A stretch of DNA of 11,967 bases, taken from NCBI GenBank assembly GCA_947253615.1, contig CAMYAA010000007.1, positions 1 to 11,967 of the forward strand, in the 5' to 3' direction. The notes beneath the pieces were generated by a model. That model ran no database searches, was not told the DNA's origin, and saw nothing but the letters and a program-made list of their open reading frames with translations. Every line of letters starts with the position of its first letter. The stretch's first letter is position 1. Below are positions 1 to 9,107 of this stretch, in pieces. The position numbers and the translations under genes are program-made. The DNA is from an uncultured Sutterellaceae bacterium. Its GTDB lineage: Bacteria > Pseudomonadota > Gammaproteobacteria > Burkholderiales > Burkholderiaceae_F.

Positions 1-48
1 CGAGATCTAGTACGGTCTCGTGGGCTCGGAGATGTGTATAAGAGACAG
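1..48 (+). other. Nextera-type sequencing adapter (not genomic)
   Basis: Bases 30-48 are the 19-base Tn5 mosaic end AGATGTGTATAAGAGACAG. Bases 15-29 are the Nextera Read-2 adapter part GTCTCGTGGGCTCGG. Bases 1-6 (CGAGAT) fit the inner end of the P7 primer, leaving bases 7-14 (CTAGTACG) in the place of the i7 index. This is library sequence left untrimmed. It must not be read as a natural transposon end. Genomic sequence begins near base 49. Confidence 0.98.
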
Positions 49-104
49 AATGAGACTATATCGATGGATATAGACTACTCTGATTTCATTTTGTTTGCAT
101 ACAT
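49..104. other. Non-coding stretch beyond the atp terminator
   Basis: These are the only genomic bases downstream of the atp terminator before the adapter. I see no gene here. The stretch holds a perfect 7-base inverted repeat (CTATATC at 56-62, GATATAG at 67-73, 4-base loop). On the plus strand a T-rich run follows at about 82-94, but 8 bases separate it from the stem, so it is not a convincing terminator. A convergent gene to the left cannot be tested because the contig ends. Confidence 0.5.
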
Positions 105-142
105 AAAAAGACGGCACCCTCCCAAAAGAAAGTGCCGCCTTT
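105..142 (-). terminator. Rho-independent terminator of the atp operon
   Basis: Read on the minus strand, AAAGGCGGCAC (142-132) pairs with GTGCCGTCTTT (117-107). This gives 11 base pairs with a single G-U wobble and a 14-base loop, and the transcript then runs into five U residues (down to 105). The stem starts 16 bases after the atpC stop codon, as expected for the end of the atp operon. On the plus strand the stem has an A-C mismatch and no T-run follows, so it is probably one-directional. Confidence 0.93.
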
Positions 143-158
143 AGATTCGTGCGCCGAA

Positions 159-578
159 TTAACGCTTTTGACGAAGTTTCTTGATAATAGCCAACTGAGC
201 CGCCAAATTAGAGATTTCAGCTTCGACCTTGGCAATTTCGAGATCACCTTCAGCCTTAGTGCGCGCGAGCTTCGCTTCTTCAAGCGCTTGCATCGTACGA
301 GCTTCATCCAAATCTTGGCTACGAACAGCGGTATCGGCAAGAACTGTCACCACAGTGGGTTGCACTTCTAAAATCCCGCCAGCGACGAAAATTTCTTCAA
401 TTTCCTTCGTGTTAGGACGATGAATGCGAACCATACCAGGTTTGATCAAGGTGATTAAAGGTTCATGTCCAGGCAGAATCCCTAACTCACCCATCTTCCC
501 AGGTAAAGCGACTAACTCAGCTTCACCAGAGTAGATTTGTTCTTCAGCGCTGACGACGCGTACTTGAATAGTTGCCAT
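159..578 (-). CDS. atpC: F1Fo ATP synthase subunit epsilon
   Basis: Epsilon subunit (139 aa) of the F1 sector. It sits on the gamma stalk, links it to the c ring, and in bacteria can inhibit ATP hydrolysis by moving its C-terminal helices. Residues 1 to about 85 form the beta-sandwich domain, with the typical [12 protein letters not shown] segment at residues 30-41 and the [11 protein letters not shown] strand at about 64-74. Residues 88-139 are the charged helical hairpin. The start at 578 is chosen because GGAG lies 6 bases upstream (585-588) and family members begin with a similar [13 protein letters not shown] sequence. A longer in-frame start at 629 would add 17 residues that do not resemble the family. 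It is the last gene of the operon, 61 bases after atpD, and a terminator follows. Confidence 0.96.
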   Translation of the reverse strand: MATIQVRVVSAEEQIYSGEAELVALPGKMGELGILPGHEPLITLIKPGMVRIHRPNTKEIEEIFVAGGILEVQPTVVTVLADTAVRSQDLDEARTMQALEEAKLARTKAEGDLEIAKVEAEISNLAAQLAIIKKLRQKR

Positions 579-605
579 ATTGATCTCCGTTGTCAGACGC
601 TTGAA

Positions 606-2070
<1,465 letters not shown>

Positions 2071-2964
2071 TTAAGACACAGCCGCGGCACCACCGACGAT
2101 TTCGGTGATTTCCTTCGTAATACCGGCTTGACGTGTCTTGTTATAGACAAGCTGGAGCTCACTAATGAGCTTCTTAGCGTTGTCGGATGCAGCCTTCATA
2201 GCGACCATACGGGCACTTTGTTCAGAAGCCATGTTTTCAGCCACAGCTTGATAAATCAAAGTTTCAATATAACGCTTCAAGAGTTCATCTAAAACAGTCA
2301 CCGCATCGGGTTCATATAAATAATCCCACGAATGCGAAGCTGCTTCTTCAGACTCAGGCAAGCCCGAAATGGACAATGCATCTTTAGTTAACGGGAGAAG
2401 CTGTTCAACAACAGGTTCTTGCTTCATGGCGTTAACGAAGCGCGAGTAGGCTAAGTAAACACGATCCACTTTCCCATCAAGGTAAGCTTGAATTTGAGCA
2501 TTGATTGCCCCTAAAAGCTTTTCAAGATGTGGACGATCACCGAGTTGTACCACTCGACTGATCATGGGAACATTTAAACGCTGCAAGAATCCGAACCCTT
2601 TATTACCAATGGCGGTAGCCTGAATCTTCAGACCTTCGTCCGTCCAGCCCTTAATCTTTTGCAAGACCAAACGCTGAATGTTGGTGTTTAAAGGACCCGC
2701 TAACCCCTTATCGGTCGTCACTAAAATAAGGCCGACCTGTTTGGAGGAGTCTTGCTGCGTCAGGAACGCATGTTTGTATTCAGAATTCGCTTGGGCCACA
2801 TGAGCACAAATCGAACGAATTTGTTCGCCATAAGGACGAACAGAAAACATACGGTCCTGAGCCTTACGCATCTTCGAGGCCGCCACCATTTCCATCGCCT
2901 TGGTGATCTTGCGCGTATTTTGTACGCTCTTGATCTTCCCGCGAATTTCCTTTGTACTAGGCAT
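2071..2964 (-). CDS. atpG: F1Fo ATP synthase subunit gamma
   Basis: Gamma subunit (297 aa), the rotating central stalk whose two end helices form a coiled coil inside the alpha3beta3 head. The N-terminal helix [20 protein letters not shown] (residues 10-29) and the C-terminal helix ending [18 protein letters not shown] are both strongly conserved and intact. The middle of the protein is the Rossmann-like domain, including [21 protein letters not shown] sequence at about residues 78-94. It is about ten residues longer than the E. coli protein. The ATG at 2964 is preceded by GAGG at 2976-2979, 11 bases away, which is a slightly long spacing. It follows atpA by 31 bases. Confidence 0.97.
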   Translation of the reverse strand: MPSTKEIRGKIKSVQNTRKITKAMEMVAASKMRKAQDRMFSVRPYGEQIRSICAHVAQANSEYKHAFLTQQDSSKQVGLILVTTDKGLAGPLNTNIQRLVLQKIKGWTDEGLKIQATAIGNKGFGFLQRLNVPMISRVVQLGDRPHLEKLLGAINAQIQAYLDGKVDRVYLAYSRFVNAMKQEPVVEQLLPLTKDALSISGLPESEEAASHSWDYLYEPDAVTVLDELLKRYIETLIYQAVAENMASEQSARMVAMKAASDNAKKLISELQLVYNKTRQAGITKEITEIVGGAAAVS

Positions 2965-2995
2965 AGGTTTTGGATCCTCTACGAGTCATTAACGC

Positions 2996-4537
2996 TTAGT
3001 AAGCACCGCTCTTCAAGAAAGCGTCGATAGCAGCCTTTAAGGTTGCTTCGTCTTCCTTAACGAGTTCCTTCTTCGTTTCGATAGAATCGATCAATTCAGG
3101 ATGATGCGTCTTGATGTACTCACGCATGCCACGTTCAACGCGGAGAGCGTCTGCAACGGAAACACCGTCATAGGCACCCATATTCACTGCGTAGAGCACG
3201 AGAGCTTCTTCCCAAACCTGTAAAGGTTGGTACTGAGGCTGCTTCATGAGTTCGGTCACAACACGACCGCGGTCGAGCTGCTTGCGAGTCACGTCGTCTA
3301 AGTCAGAGGCGAACTGAGCGAAAGCGGCCAACTCACGATACTGAGCTAAGGCTAAACGCACGCCACCACCGAGCTTCTTAATAATCTTGGTCTGAGCGGC
3401 ACCACCCACGCGGGACACAGAAATCCCAGGGTTGATAGCCGGACGGATACCTGCGTTGAACAAGTCCGTTTCCAAGAAGATCTGGCCGTCAGTAATCGAA
3501 ATAACGTTCGTAGGAACGAATGCGGTCACGTCACCAGCCTGGGTTTCAATGATCGGTAAAGCCGTCATGGAACCCGTCTTACCCTTGACTTCACCCTTGG
3601 TGAAACGTTCAACATAGTCAGGATTGACGCGAGCAGCGCGTTCAAGCAAGCGGCTATGTAAGTAGAAAACGTCACCAGGATAGGCTTCACGTCCCGGCGG
3701 ACGACGAAGCAACAAGGAGATCTGACGATAAGCCCAAGCTTGCTTGGTCAAGTCGTCATAAACGATAAGGGAGTCTTGACCGCGGTCGCGGAAGTATTCA
3801 CCCATCGTTGCCCCAGCGTACGGGGCGATATATTGCATAGCGGCAGATTCAGAAGCCGTAGCAGCCACGACGATGGTGTAATCCATAGCACCATACTCTT
3901 CGAGCTTACGAACAACGTTCGCAATCGTGGAGGCCTTCTGACCAATAGCGACATAGACGCAGATAAGGTCTTTGCCCTTTTGGTTGATAATCGTGTCGAT
4001 AGCGACAGCCGTTTTACCGGTCTGACGGTCACCAATGATCAATTCACGTTGACCACGGCCAATCGGCACCATCGAGTCAATGGACTTCAAACCCGTTTGA
4101 ACAGGCTGAGAAACCGACTGACGATCGATAACACCAGGAGCGACTTTTTCGACAACGTCGAATTCTTTCGCTTCGATAGGACCCTTACCGTCAATCGGTT
4201 GGCCTAAGGCGTTAACCACGCGGCCAATCAATTCGGGACCCACAGGGACCTGAAGAATACGTCCGGTCGTCTTAACGAGGTCACCTTCAGAGATGTGTTC
4301 GTAAGCGCCGAGAATAACCGCCCCGACAGAATCACGTTCGAGGTTGAGGGCTAAGCCGTACGTATTGTTGGGAAATTCTAACATTTCGCCCTGCATCACG
4401 TCACTAAGACCGTGAACACGGCAGATACCGTCCGTAACGGATACGACGGTGCCTTGAGTGCGAAGATCAGCGGAAACGCCGAGGCCTTCGATACGCTTCT
4501 TCAGCAAGTCGCTGATTTCACTAGGATTGAGTTGCAT
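2996..4537 (-). CDS. atpA: F1Fo ATP synthase subunit alpha
   Basis: Alpha subunit (513 aa), the non-catalytic nucleotide-binding partner of beta in the F1 head. Residues 1 to about 25 form the helix that binds delta; the beta-barrel domain follows. The P-loop GDRQTGKT is at 169-176, the Walker B region SLIVYDDL at about 256-263, and the arginine finger Arg376 in [10 protein letters not shown] reaches into the neighbouring beta active site. The C-terminal helical domain is complete. Length and residue numbering match the E. coli protein almost exactly. The ATG at 4537 has GGAG 7 bases upstream (4545-4548). It lies 19 bases after atpH. Confidence 0.98.
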   Translation of the reverse strand: MQLNPSEISDLLKKRIEGLGVSADLRTQGTVVSVTDGICRVHGLSDVMQGEMLEFPNNTYGLALNLERDSVGAVILGAYEHISEGDLVKTTGRILQVPVGPELIGRVVNALGQPIDGKGPIEAKEFDVVEKVAPGVIDRQSVSQPVQTGLKSIDSMVPIGRGQRELIIGDRQTGKTAVAIDTIINQKGKDLICVYVAIGQKASTIANVVRKLEEYGAMDYTIVVAATASESAAMQYIAPYAGATMGEYFRDRGQDSLIVYDDLTKQAWAYRQISLLLRRPPGREAYPGDVFYLHSRLLERAARVNPDYVERFTKGEVKGKTGSMTALPIIETQAGDVTAFVPTNVISITDGQIFLETDLFNAGIRPAINPGISVSRVGGAAQTKIIKKLGGGVRLALAQYRELAAFAQFASDLDDVTRKQLDRGRVVTELMKQPQYQPLQVWEEALVLYAVNMGAYDGVSVADALRVERGMREYIKTHHPELIDSIETKKELVKEDEATLKAAIDAFLKSGAY

Positions 4538-4556
4538 CTTACTGCTCCGAATACTT

Positions 4557-5111
4557 TTAAGCGGTGAGCGTCGTCTTCATCTGGGCAAGACGGGAACGAA
4601 TGGAGGCGTCCAAAAGTTGATCCCCAACTCGAACCGAAATCCCGCCAATAAGATCGGGATTAACCTTCACAACAGGGTGAAGAGTGAGACCAGGGAACTT
4701 TTGCGAGAGCGAAACCATCAAGCTTTCGAGTTGATCGGGAGATAACTCGAATGCGGTCTCGACATAGGCGTCAGAGACGCCTTCAGACGCATTCTTCAAT
4801 TCACGGAATTGCTTGGCGATTTCCGACAAAGCTAATAGACGATCATTTTCGATGACCACGCGCAAAAGCTTCGTAACTTCTTCGGAAGAAGAAAGCTTGT
4901 CGCAAGAGTCCGCGATCAGTTGAAAGAGTTGATCGTCAGTCAGCTTAGGATCGCCGACTAAAGTGGCAACTTGCGGATCACGAGCAATCAATGCAACTGC
5001 ATCAAGCGTCTCGAGAGCCTTTGCCACGTCTTCTGCGCCAGCATTACGATCTTTTAAGGCCTTCATGAGACCTTGAGCGTAGGGGCGCGCAATCGTCGAA
5101 ACTTCAGCCAT
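4557..5111 (-). CDS. atpH: F1Fo ATP synthase subunit delta
   Basis: Delta subunit (184 aa), which caps the F1 head and joins it to the b-subunit peripheral stalk. The N-terminal helical bundle starts with the typical [15 protein letters not shown] (residues 5-19). The C-terminal domain ends with the family signature: [20 protein letters not shown] followed by [15 protein letters not shown]. Length is close to the usual 175-180 aa. The start codon lies only 2 bases after the atpF stop. No strong ribosome-binding site is visible, so translation is probably coupled to atpF. Confidence 0.96.
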   Translation of the reverse strand: MAEVSTIARPYAQGLMKALKDRNAGAEDVAKALETLDAVALIARDPQVATLVGDPKLTDDQLFQLIADSCDKLSSSEEVTKLLRVVIENDRLLALSEIAKQFRELKNASEGVSDAYVETAFELSPDQLESLMVSLSQKFPGLTLHPVVKVNPDLIGGISVRVGDQLLDASIRSRLAQMKTTLTA

Positions 5112-5113
5112 AA

Positions 5114-5584
5114 TTAGAGCTTCGCCTTCAGTTGTTCAAGCAACTGGGCATGAACAGACTTGTCAACTTCGCGAGCAAGAATTTGTTCAGCACCAGCAAC
5201 GACAATTTCAGCCACTTCGTTACGAAGCGCATCACGAGCACGTGCCATTTCCTGAGCAGCTTCCTGACGAGCATTTTCAAGAATACGATCAGCTTCAACT
5301 TGAGCTTGAGCTTTAGCTTCAGCAATGATAGCTTCAGCACGCTTTTCGCCATCAGCAACAATGGCTGACGCTTGCGAACGGGCATCGCTTTCAATGCGCT
5401 TACCCTGTTCGGTAGCGATCGCTAATGCCTTTTCACCACGCGTAGCAGCAACAAGACCATCAGCGATTTTCTTTTGGCGTTCTTCGATCGCACGGATCAG
5501 AGGTGGCCAGATGAACTTCATCGTGATTAATGCACCGATGAAGAACACGAGCATCTGTATAAACAGAGAGGCATTAATGTTCAT
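5114..5584 (-). CDS. atpF: F1Fo ATP synthase subunit b
   Basis: Subunit b (156 aa), which forms the dimeric peripheral stalk that keeps the a subunit and F1 head from co-rotating. One N-terminal membrane helix lies at about residues 6-26 ([19 protein letters not shown]), followed by a conserved [13 protein letters not shown] segment. A long, highly charged, Ala-rich right-handed coiled coil with many Glu, Lys and Arg residues runs from about 35 to 140. The C-terminal segment near [20 protein letters not shown] contacts delta. The length equals the E. coli protein. The ATG has a weak GGGG site 7 bases upstream (5592-5595), close to the foot of a long hairpin. Confidence 0.96.
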   Translation of the reverse strand: MNINASLFIQMLVFFIGALITMKFIWPPLIRAIEERQKKIADGLVAATRGEKALAIATEQGKRIESDARSQASAIVADGEKRAEAIIAEAKAQAQVEADRILENARQEAAQEMARARDALRNEVAEIVVAGAEQILAREVDKSVHAQLLEQLKAKL

Positions 5585-5598
5585 TATTGAACCCCATT

Positions 5599-5648
5599 AC
5601 GCCGACGGTACGTTCCCTTCATGTGAAGACAACGTATACCATCGGCAT
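5599..5648 (-). promoter_or_regulatory. Long intercistronic RNA hairpin between atpE and atpF
   Basis: In the transcript, GCCGATGGT (5646-5638) pairs with ACCGTCGGC (5609-5601), with one U-G wobble. After a 2-base bulge, ACGTT (5635-5631) pairs with AACGT (5614-5610). A G-G mismatch follows, then a 5-bp tip with an ACAU loop. Two further outer pairs (A-U, U-G) extend it to 5599-5648. In total about 21 base pairs lie in a 107-base gap with no gene. It lacks a U-run. Likely roles are protection of the atpE 3' end or reduced flow into atpF. These roles are inferred. Confidence 0.7.
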
Positions 5649-5655
5649 CGTCATT

Positions 5656-5684
5656 GTTGAAAGGAGAGACGTTCTAATTTCAAC
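5656..5684 (-). promoter_or_regulatory. Smaller hairpin just after atpE
   Basis: GTTGAAA (5684-5678) can pair with TTTCAAC (5662-5656) in the transcript. This is a perfect 7-bp stem with a 15-base loop, starting 7 bases after the atpE stop codon. It stands upstream of the long atpE-atpF hairpin, so the two would form in tandem. The wide loop and AT content make it modest in stability. Function is unknown. Confidence 0.4.
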
Positions 5685-5691
5685 GGCCTGA

Positions 5692-5986
<295 letters not shown>

Positions 5987-6820
5987 TTAGTGACTGCTGT
6001 GGGCTTGTCCGATGTAAACCAAGGTCAACATCATGAAAATGAAAGCCTGAAGCAAAACAATCAGCACGTGGAAAAGCCACCAAGCCAAGCCACCAATGAC
6101 TTGAGCTACACCTGCACCGACGGCGCCAACTGGCCCGAGTTCAAGCATGAACCCGCCGAGCAATGCAAGTAAGAAAAAGATAAGTTCGCCAGCATACATG
6201 TTACCGAAGAGTCGCATCCCTAAAGACACGAACTTGGCACAGTATTCAATGAGATTTAACAAGAAGTTAAATGGCCAAAGAGCGATGTGATTGCCGAAGG
6301 GAGCCGTAAACAACTCCTTGGTAAAGCCACCAACACCCTTAATCTTCACACCGTAGTAGAAGAGTAAGAGCAAAACACCCAACGACATCCCTAAGGCGCC
6401 ATTAAGGTCAGCCGTCGGAAGAGGACGAAGGTGTTCGATGCCAGCTGCACCAGCAATCGCGGGGAATAAATCTACCGGAATCAAGTCGATGGCATTCATC
6501 AACGTGGTCCAGCAGAAGACCGTTAAGGCGAGAGGGGCAATGAACGTAAGATTACCATGCACAATAGATTTTGCTTGATTATTCACAAACTCTACGAGCA
6601 TTTCGATTGCACACTGGAATTTACCAGGAACACCCGAGGTAGCCTTTTTTGCCGCGACTCGAAGAAGGTATAAACCACAAACCATCATCAACACGGAGAA
6701 GAAGAGGGTGTCGTAGTTAATAACCGAGAAATCAACAAGCGAGGTCATATGGCTAGATTGCAAATGACCCATGTGATGTTGAATGTATTGATTAGCGGTA
6801 ATAGGTCCGTCGTGAGACAT
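5987..6820 (-). CDS. atpB: F1Fo ATP synthase subunit a
   Basis: Subunit a (277 aa), the membrane stator protein that carries the two proton half-channels. The essential arginine is Arg203 in [18 protein letters not shown], facing Asp59 of subunit c. Glu212 and Gln258 ([15 protein letters not shown]) match the E. coli channel residues Glu219 and Gln252. The MNAIDLIP segment (108-115) is also conserved. Multiple hydrophobic helices lie at about 36-54, 92-116, 141-157, 183-222 and 232-270. The N-terminal 30 residues are His-rich and hydrophilic. The ATG at 6820 has AGGA 9 bases upstream (6830-6833), overlapping the atpI stop region (12-base gap), which suggests coupling. Confidence 0.97.
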   Translation of the reverse strand: MSHDGPITANQYIQHHMGHLQSSHMTSLVDFSVINYDTLFFSVLMMVCGLYLLRVAAKKATSGVPGKFQCAIEMLVEFVNNQAKSIVHGNLTFIAPLALTVFCWTTLMNAIDLIPVDLFPAIAGAAGIEHLRPLPTADLNGALGMSLGVLLLLFYYGVKIKGVGGFTKELFTAPFGNHIALWPFNFLLNLIEYCAKFVSLGMRLFGNMYAGELIFFLLALLGGFMLELGPVGAVGAGVAQVIGGLAWWLFHVLIVLLQAFIFMMLTLVYIGQAHSSH

Positions 6821-6832
6821 GGATACTGATCC

Positions 6833-7222
6833 TTAGTTTCTCTTGAACAGAACGAGTAAGTAACTATAAGCCACCAATATCAAAGTAATGATAAATAGTG
6901 ACCACCGAAGGTTTTCGTAGTATCCAACGACCAGACCCAAAAGAATCACAACCATCAGAATCTTAACGGCTTCCCCAATCAGCACAGCCCAAGGGCCGAG
7001 ACGATCACGTAAACCATTGCGCTTCAATGCCATAAACCCGGAAACCAACGTTGATGGAACAACGTAAGCCGCCCCGGTTAATAACACTGTCCATACACCG
7101 TCCTGCCCTACGAAAACAGCAGAACCTGCGCACAGAATAAACACAATAAGGTATTGCGCTATGAGAACGCGCATAATAACAGAAACACTGAGCATACTAC
7201 TAGTATGAACCTCGTTTTTCAC
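6833..7222 (-). CDS. atpI: ATP synthase assembly factor, subunit I
   Basis: AtpI (up to 129 aa), a small four-helix membrane protein encoded at the head of many atp operons and linked to c-ring assembly or Mg2+ supply. Hydrophobic helices lie at about residues 16-38, 43-64, 79-100 and 106-126. The GEAVKILMVVILL segment (83-95) matches the family GEAxKV motif. The start is uncertain. A GTG at 7222 gives the full length but has no clear ribosome-binding site. An ATG at 7195 (residue 10, MLSVSVIM) has GAGG about 14 bases upstream, farther than ideal. It lies 145 bases after parB and 12 bases before atpB. Position and motif support the call. Confidence 0.88.
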   Translation of the reverse strand: MKNEVHTSSMLSVSVIMRVLIAQYLIVFILCAGSAVFVGQDGVWTVLLTGAAYVVPSTLVSGFMALKRNGLRDRLGPWAVLIGEAVKILMVVILLGLVVGYYENLRWSLFIITLILVAYSYLLVLFKRN

Positions 7223-7367
7223 AAGTATTCATTTTATTTATTTAGGGTAAACCATACAATTAGCCAAGATGACCAAACCCAATACCACCTAAGTAGTATG
7301 TTGTAATATATATGTTCTATAGTTTCTAAATTTAACCAATCGTAAATCTATCAAGATTTAAGGGTTT
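7223..7367 (-). promoter_or_regulatory. AT-rich gap likely holding the atp operon promoter
   Basis: This is the longest gap in the window and precedes the whole atp operon. It is very AT-rich. A TAAAAT hexamer (7236-7231) lies 17 bases after TTGTAT (7259-7254); TATAGA and TATATT hexamers also occur at about 7301-7325, without convincing -35 partners. No single promoter can be fixed by eye. Two small hairpins can form: TAAATCT/AGATTTA (7343-7360, 4-base loop) just after parB, and ATACTAC/GTGGTAT with one wobble (7282-7299, 4-base loop). Neither is followed by a U-run, so transcription from parB may read through. Confidence 0.4.
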
Positions 7368-8246
7368 TCACTTGCGAATATGCTCCACGATCCCTTGAAG
7401 TTGCTCGAGATTTGAAAACTCAATCACAAGCTTGCCTTTCCCTTTCTTATTGGCCTGCAGCTTAACTACCGCTCCCAAAGTATCCGCCAAAGTCTCCTCG
7501 AGCATCAGATCATCACCGGTTTTGATGACAACGCGTTTTTTGACTTTTGGAGCATCCTCCAACAAGCGCCTAACGAGCTCTTCAACCTGTCGAACGGAAT
7601 ACCCTTTTAGGTGAGTTTCCTTCGCAAGCTCAATTTGTTTTGCTCCTTCGAGCGGCAAAAGTGCACGGGCATGGCCCATACTAAGATCGCCTTGTGCGAG
7701 CATTGCTTTGACCTCATCGGTCAACGTTAACAAACGCAAGCTATTCGTGGTCGCAGTGCGGGAACGACCAATCGCCTGAGCAGCTTCTTCATGGGTGTAA
7801 TTAAACTCTTGGATCAAGCGCTTAATTCCCATGGCCTCTTCAATAGGATTGAGGTCTTCTCGTTGCAAATTTTCAATCAACGCAACGGCGAGGGTTTTCT
7901 GATCATCAAAATCTTTGACCAGTACTTCTGTCGTTTTTTGCCCCAATAAATTCAAGGCTCGAAAACGACGTTCCCCCGCGATAATTTCATAACCACCTTT
8001 AACGGTGTCTTCGCGAACAACGATAGGGCAGATCAGTCCTTGAGATTGAATAGATTGAGCAAGCTCACGGAGAGCTTCCTCATTCATATTACGACGAGGC
8101 TGATATTGCCCAGGATGCAGTTGGCTTAACTCAACTTCTCGGAAAGCCGTCGAAGGCACATCATTAAATGAAACGTCTTCTTCACACCCGAAAAGGGCAT
8201 CCAATCCACGTCCTAAACCTTTAGGCTTCGTTTTACTCGTTGTCAC
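7368..8246 (-). CDS. parB: Chromosome partitioning protein ParB
   Basis: ParB (292 aa), a CTP-dependent DNA clamp that loads at parS and, with ParA, moves the chromosome origin. The N-terminal KGLGRGLDALFG (residues 9-20) is the short ParA-stimulating region. The CTP-binding and clamp core has GYEIIAGERRFRA (85-97) and ENLQREDLNPIEEA (125-138). The helix-turn-helix THEEAAQAIGRSRTATTNSL (151-170) binds parS. The C-terminal end (about 240-292) is the dimerisation domain. The start codon is GTG at 8246, chosen because GAGG lies 7 bases upstream (8254-8257) and the N terminus fits the family. It follows parA after 48 bases. No good parS is seen in the window. Confidence 0.96.
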   Translation of the reverse strand: MTTSKTKPKGLGRGLDALFGCEEDVSFNDVPSTAFREVELSQLHPGQYQPRRNMNEEALRELAQSIQSQGLICPIVVREDTVKGGYEIIAGERRFRALNLLGQKTTEVLVKDFDDQKTLAVALIENLQREDLNPIEEAMGIKRLIQEFNYTHEEAAQAIGRSRTATTNSLRLLTLTDEVKAMLAQGDLSMGHARALLPLEGAKQIELAKETHLKGYSVRQVEELVRRLLEDAPKVKKRVVIKTGDDLMLEETLADTLGAVVKLQANKKGKGKLVIEFSNLEQLQGIVEHIRK

Positions 8247-8263
8247 CTTAGATCCTCTTAAGG

Positions 8264-8291
8264 AAAAATACAGAAAGCACAGCGTGCTTTC
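8264..8291 (-). terminator. Hairpin with U-run between parA and parB
   Basis: In the transcript, GAAAGCAC (8291-8284) pairs perfectly with GTGCTTTC (8280-8273) around a 3-base loop, and TGTATTTTT follows (8272-8264). The shape is that of a rho-independent terminator, though the stem is short and the U-run is interrupted at its start. It begins 4 bases after the parA stop and ends just before the parB ribosome-binding site. Because parA and parB are normally co-expressed, partial termination or 3'-end protection is more likely than a full stop. It could set the ParA to ParB ratio. Confidence 0.6.
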
Positions 8292-8294
8292 ATA

Positions 8295-9056
8295 TTAACC
8301 CATTCGCTTTAACAATTCTGAGGCAGCGGCACGATATGCTTGAGCCCCTTTACTCGACTTATCGTACAAGACCCCTGGCATACCATGGCTAGGCGCTTCT
8401 GCCAAGCGAACATTACGCGGAATCATGGTGTCAAACACATTTTTCCCAAAATAATGCTTCAACTGTTCGCTCACTTGCTGTTGCAGTGAAATACGAGGAT
8501 CAAACATCACACGTAAAATCCACATATGCGTTAAAGCACGGTTCTTTTGAAGACGAACACGTTTCACGGTCTCGACAAGATCACGCAGCCCTTCCATGGC
8601 ATAGTATTCACATTGCATAGGAATGATCACCCCGGTCGAGAGGCAAAGGGCATTTAACGTAAGCATAGATAAGCTCGGAGGACAATCGATTAAAACATAA
8701 TCGTAGTTATGTAAATAATCATGCATGCCAATCTTTAAGCGGGCATCTCGATGTTGCATTCCCACGAGTTCAACTTCGGCGCCAGCGAGTTCACGATTGG
8801 CTGGCAAAACATCAAACCCCGACTCCGTTTTAACGACAACATCTTCAAACGACTTAGAACCCACTAACAATTCATAGACCGAGGCTTCTAATTCATTTTT
8901 ATCGATACCACAGCCCATGGTGCCGTTACCTTGTGGGTCAAGATCCACAAAGAGCACACGTTGCTCCATCAGGGCTAAGGCGGCTGCCAAATTGACTGCC
9001 GATGTGGTTTTACCCACCCCGCCCTTTTGATTAGCAATACAAAAAATATGAGGCAT
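8295..9056 (-). CDS. parA: Chromosome partitioning ATPase ParA
   Basis: ParA/Soj-type ATPase (253 aa) that binds the nucleoid as an ATP dimer and is released by ParB, driving origin segregation. The deviant Walker A motif KGGVGKTT is at residues 11-18, including the signature first Lys of the ParA/MinD class. The A' motif FVDLDPQGN is at 36-44 and the Walker B VLIDCPPSL at 121-129. The short N terminus without a DNA-binding domain marks the chromosomal type and not the long plasmid type. The ATG at 9056 has AGGG 9 bases upstream (9066-9069). It lies 51 bases after the marC-like gene and directly upstream of parB. Confidence 0.96.
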   Translation of the reverse strand: MPHIFCIANQKGGVGKTTSAVNLAAALALMEQRVLFVDLDPQGNGTMGCGIDKNELEASVYELLVGSKSFEDVVVKTESGFDVLPANRELAGAEVELVGMQHRDARLKIGMHDYLHNYDYVLIDCPPSLSMLTLNALCLSTGVIIPMQCEYYAMEGLRDLVETVKRVRLQKNRALTHMWILRVMFDPRISLQQQVSEQLKHYFGKNVFDTMIPRNVRLAEAPSHGMPGVLYDKSSKGAQAYRAAASELLKRMG

Positions 9057-9107
9057 GCGAACTGGCCCTATTCGTAAAGTCCTAAAAGTGATCTAAAAAT
9101 TCTACCC

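Noticed and set aside
30..48. Tn5 mosaic end, which could be read as a natural transposon end
   Set aside because: It is joined to the Nextera Read-2 adapter and an index, and mirrored at the other contig end; no transposase gene is present.
56..73. Inverted repeat CTATATC/GATATAG as a terminator of a gene to the left
   Set aside because: It is short and AT-rich, has no T-run directly after it, and no gene is visible on that side.
5230..5245. GCACGTGC palindrome in atpF
   Set aside because: The flanks do not match parS and the site lies in normal coding sequence of the b-subunit coiled coil.
6058..6076. CACGTG core in atpB as a possible parS site
   Set aside because: Only one half resembles the usual palindromic parS and the other half does not; the bases encode conserved AtpB residues (LFHVL).
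9099..9104. TAGAAT hexamer before parA as a -10 box
   Set aside because: The sequence 17 bases upstream (TTTCTA) is a poor -35 and there is no extended -10; a single hexamer is too weak to call a promoter.
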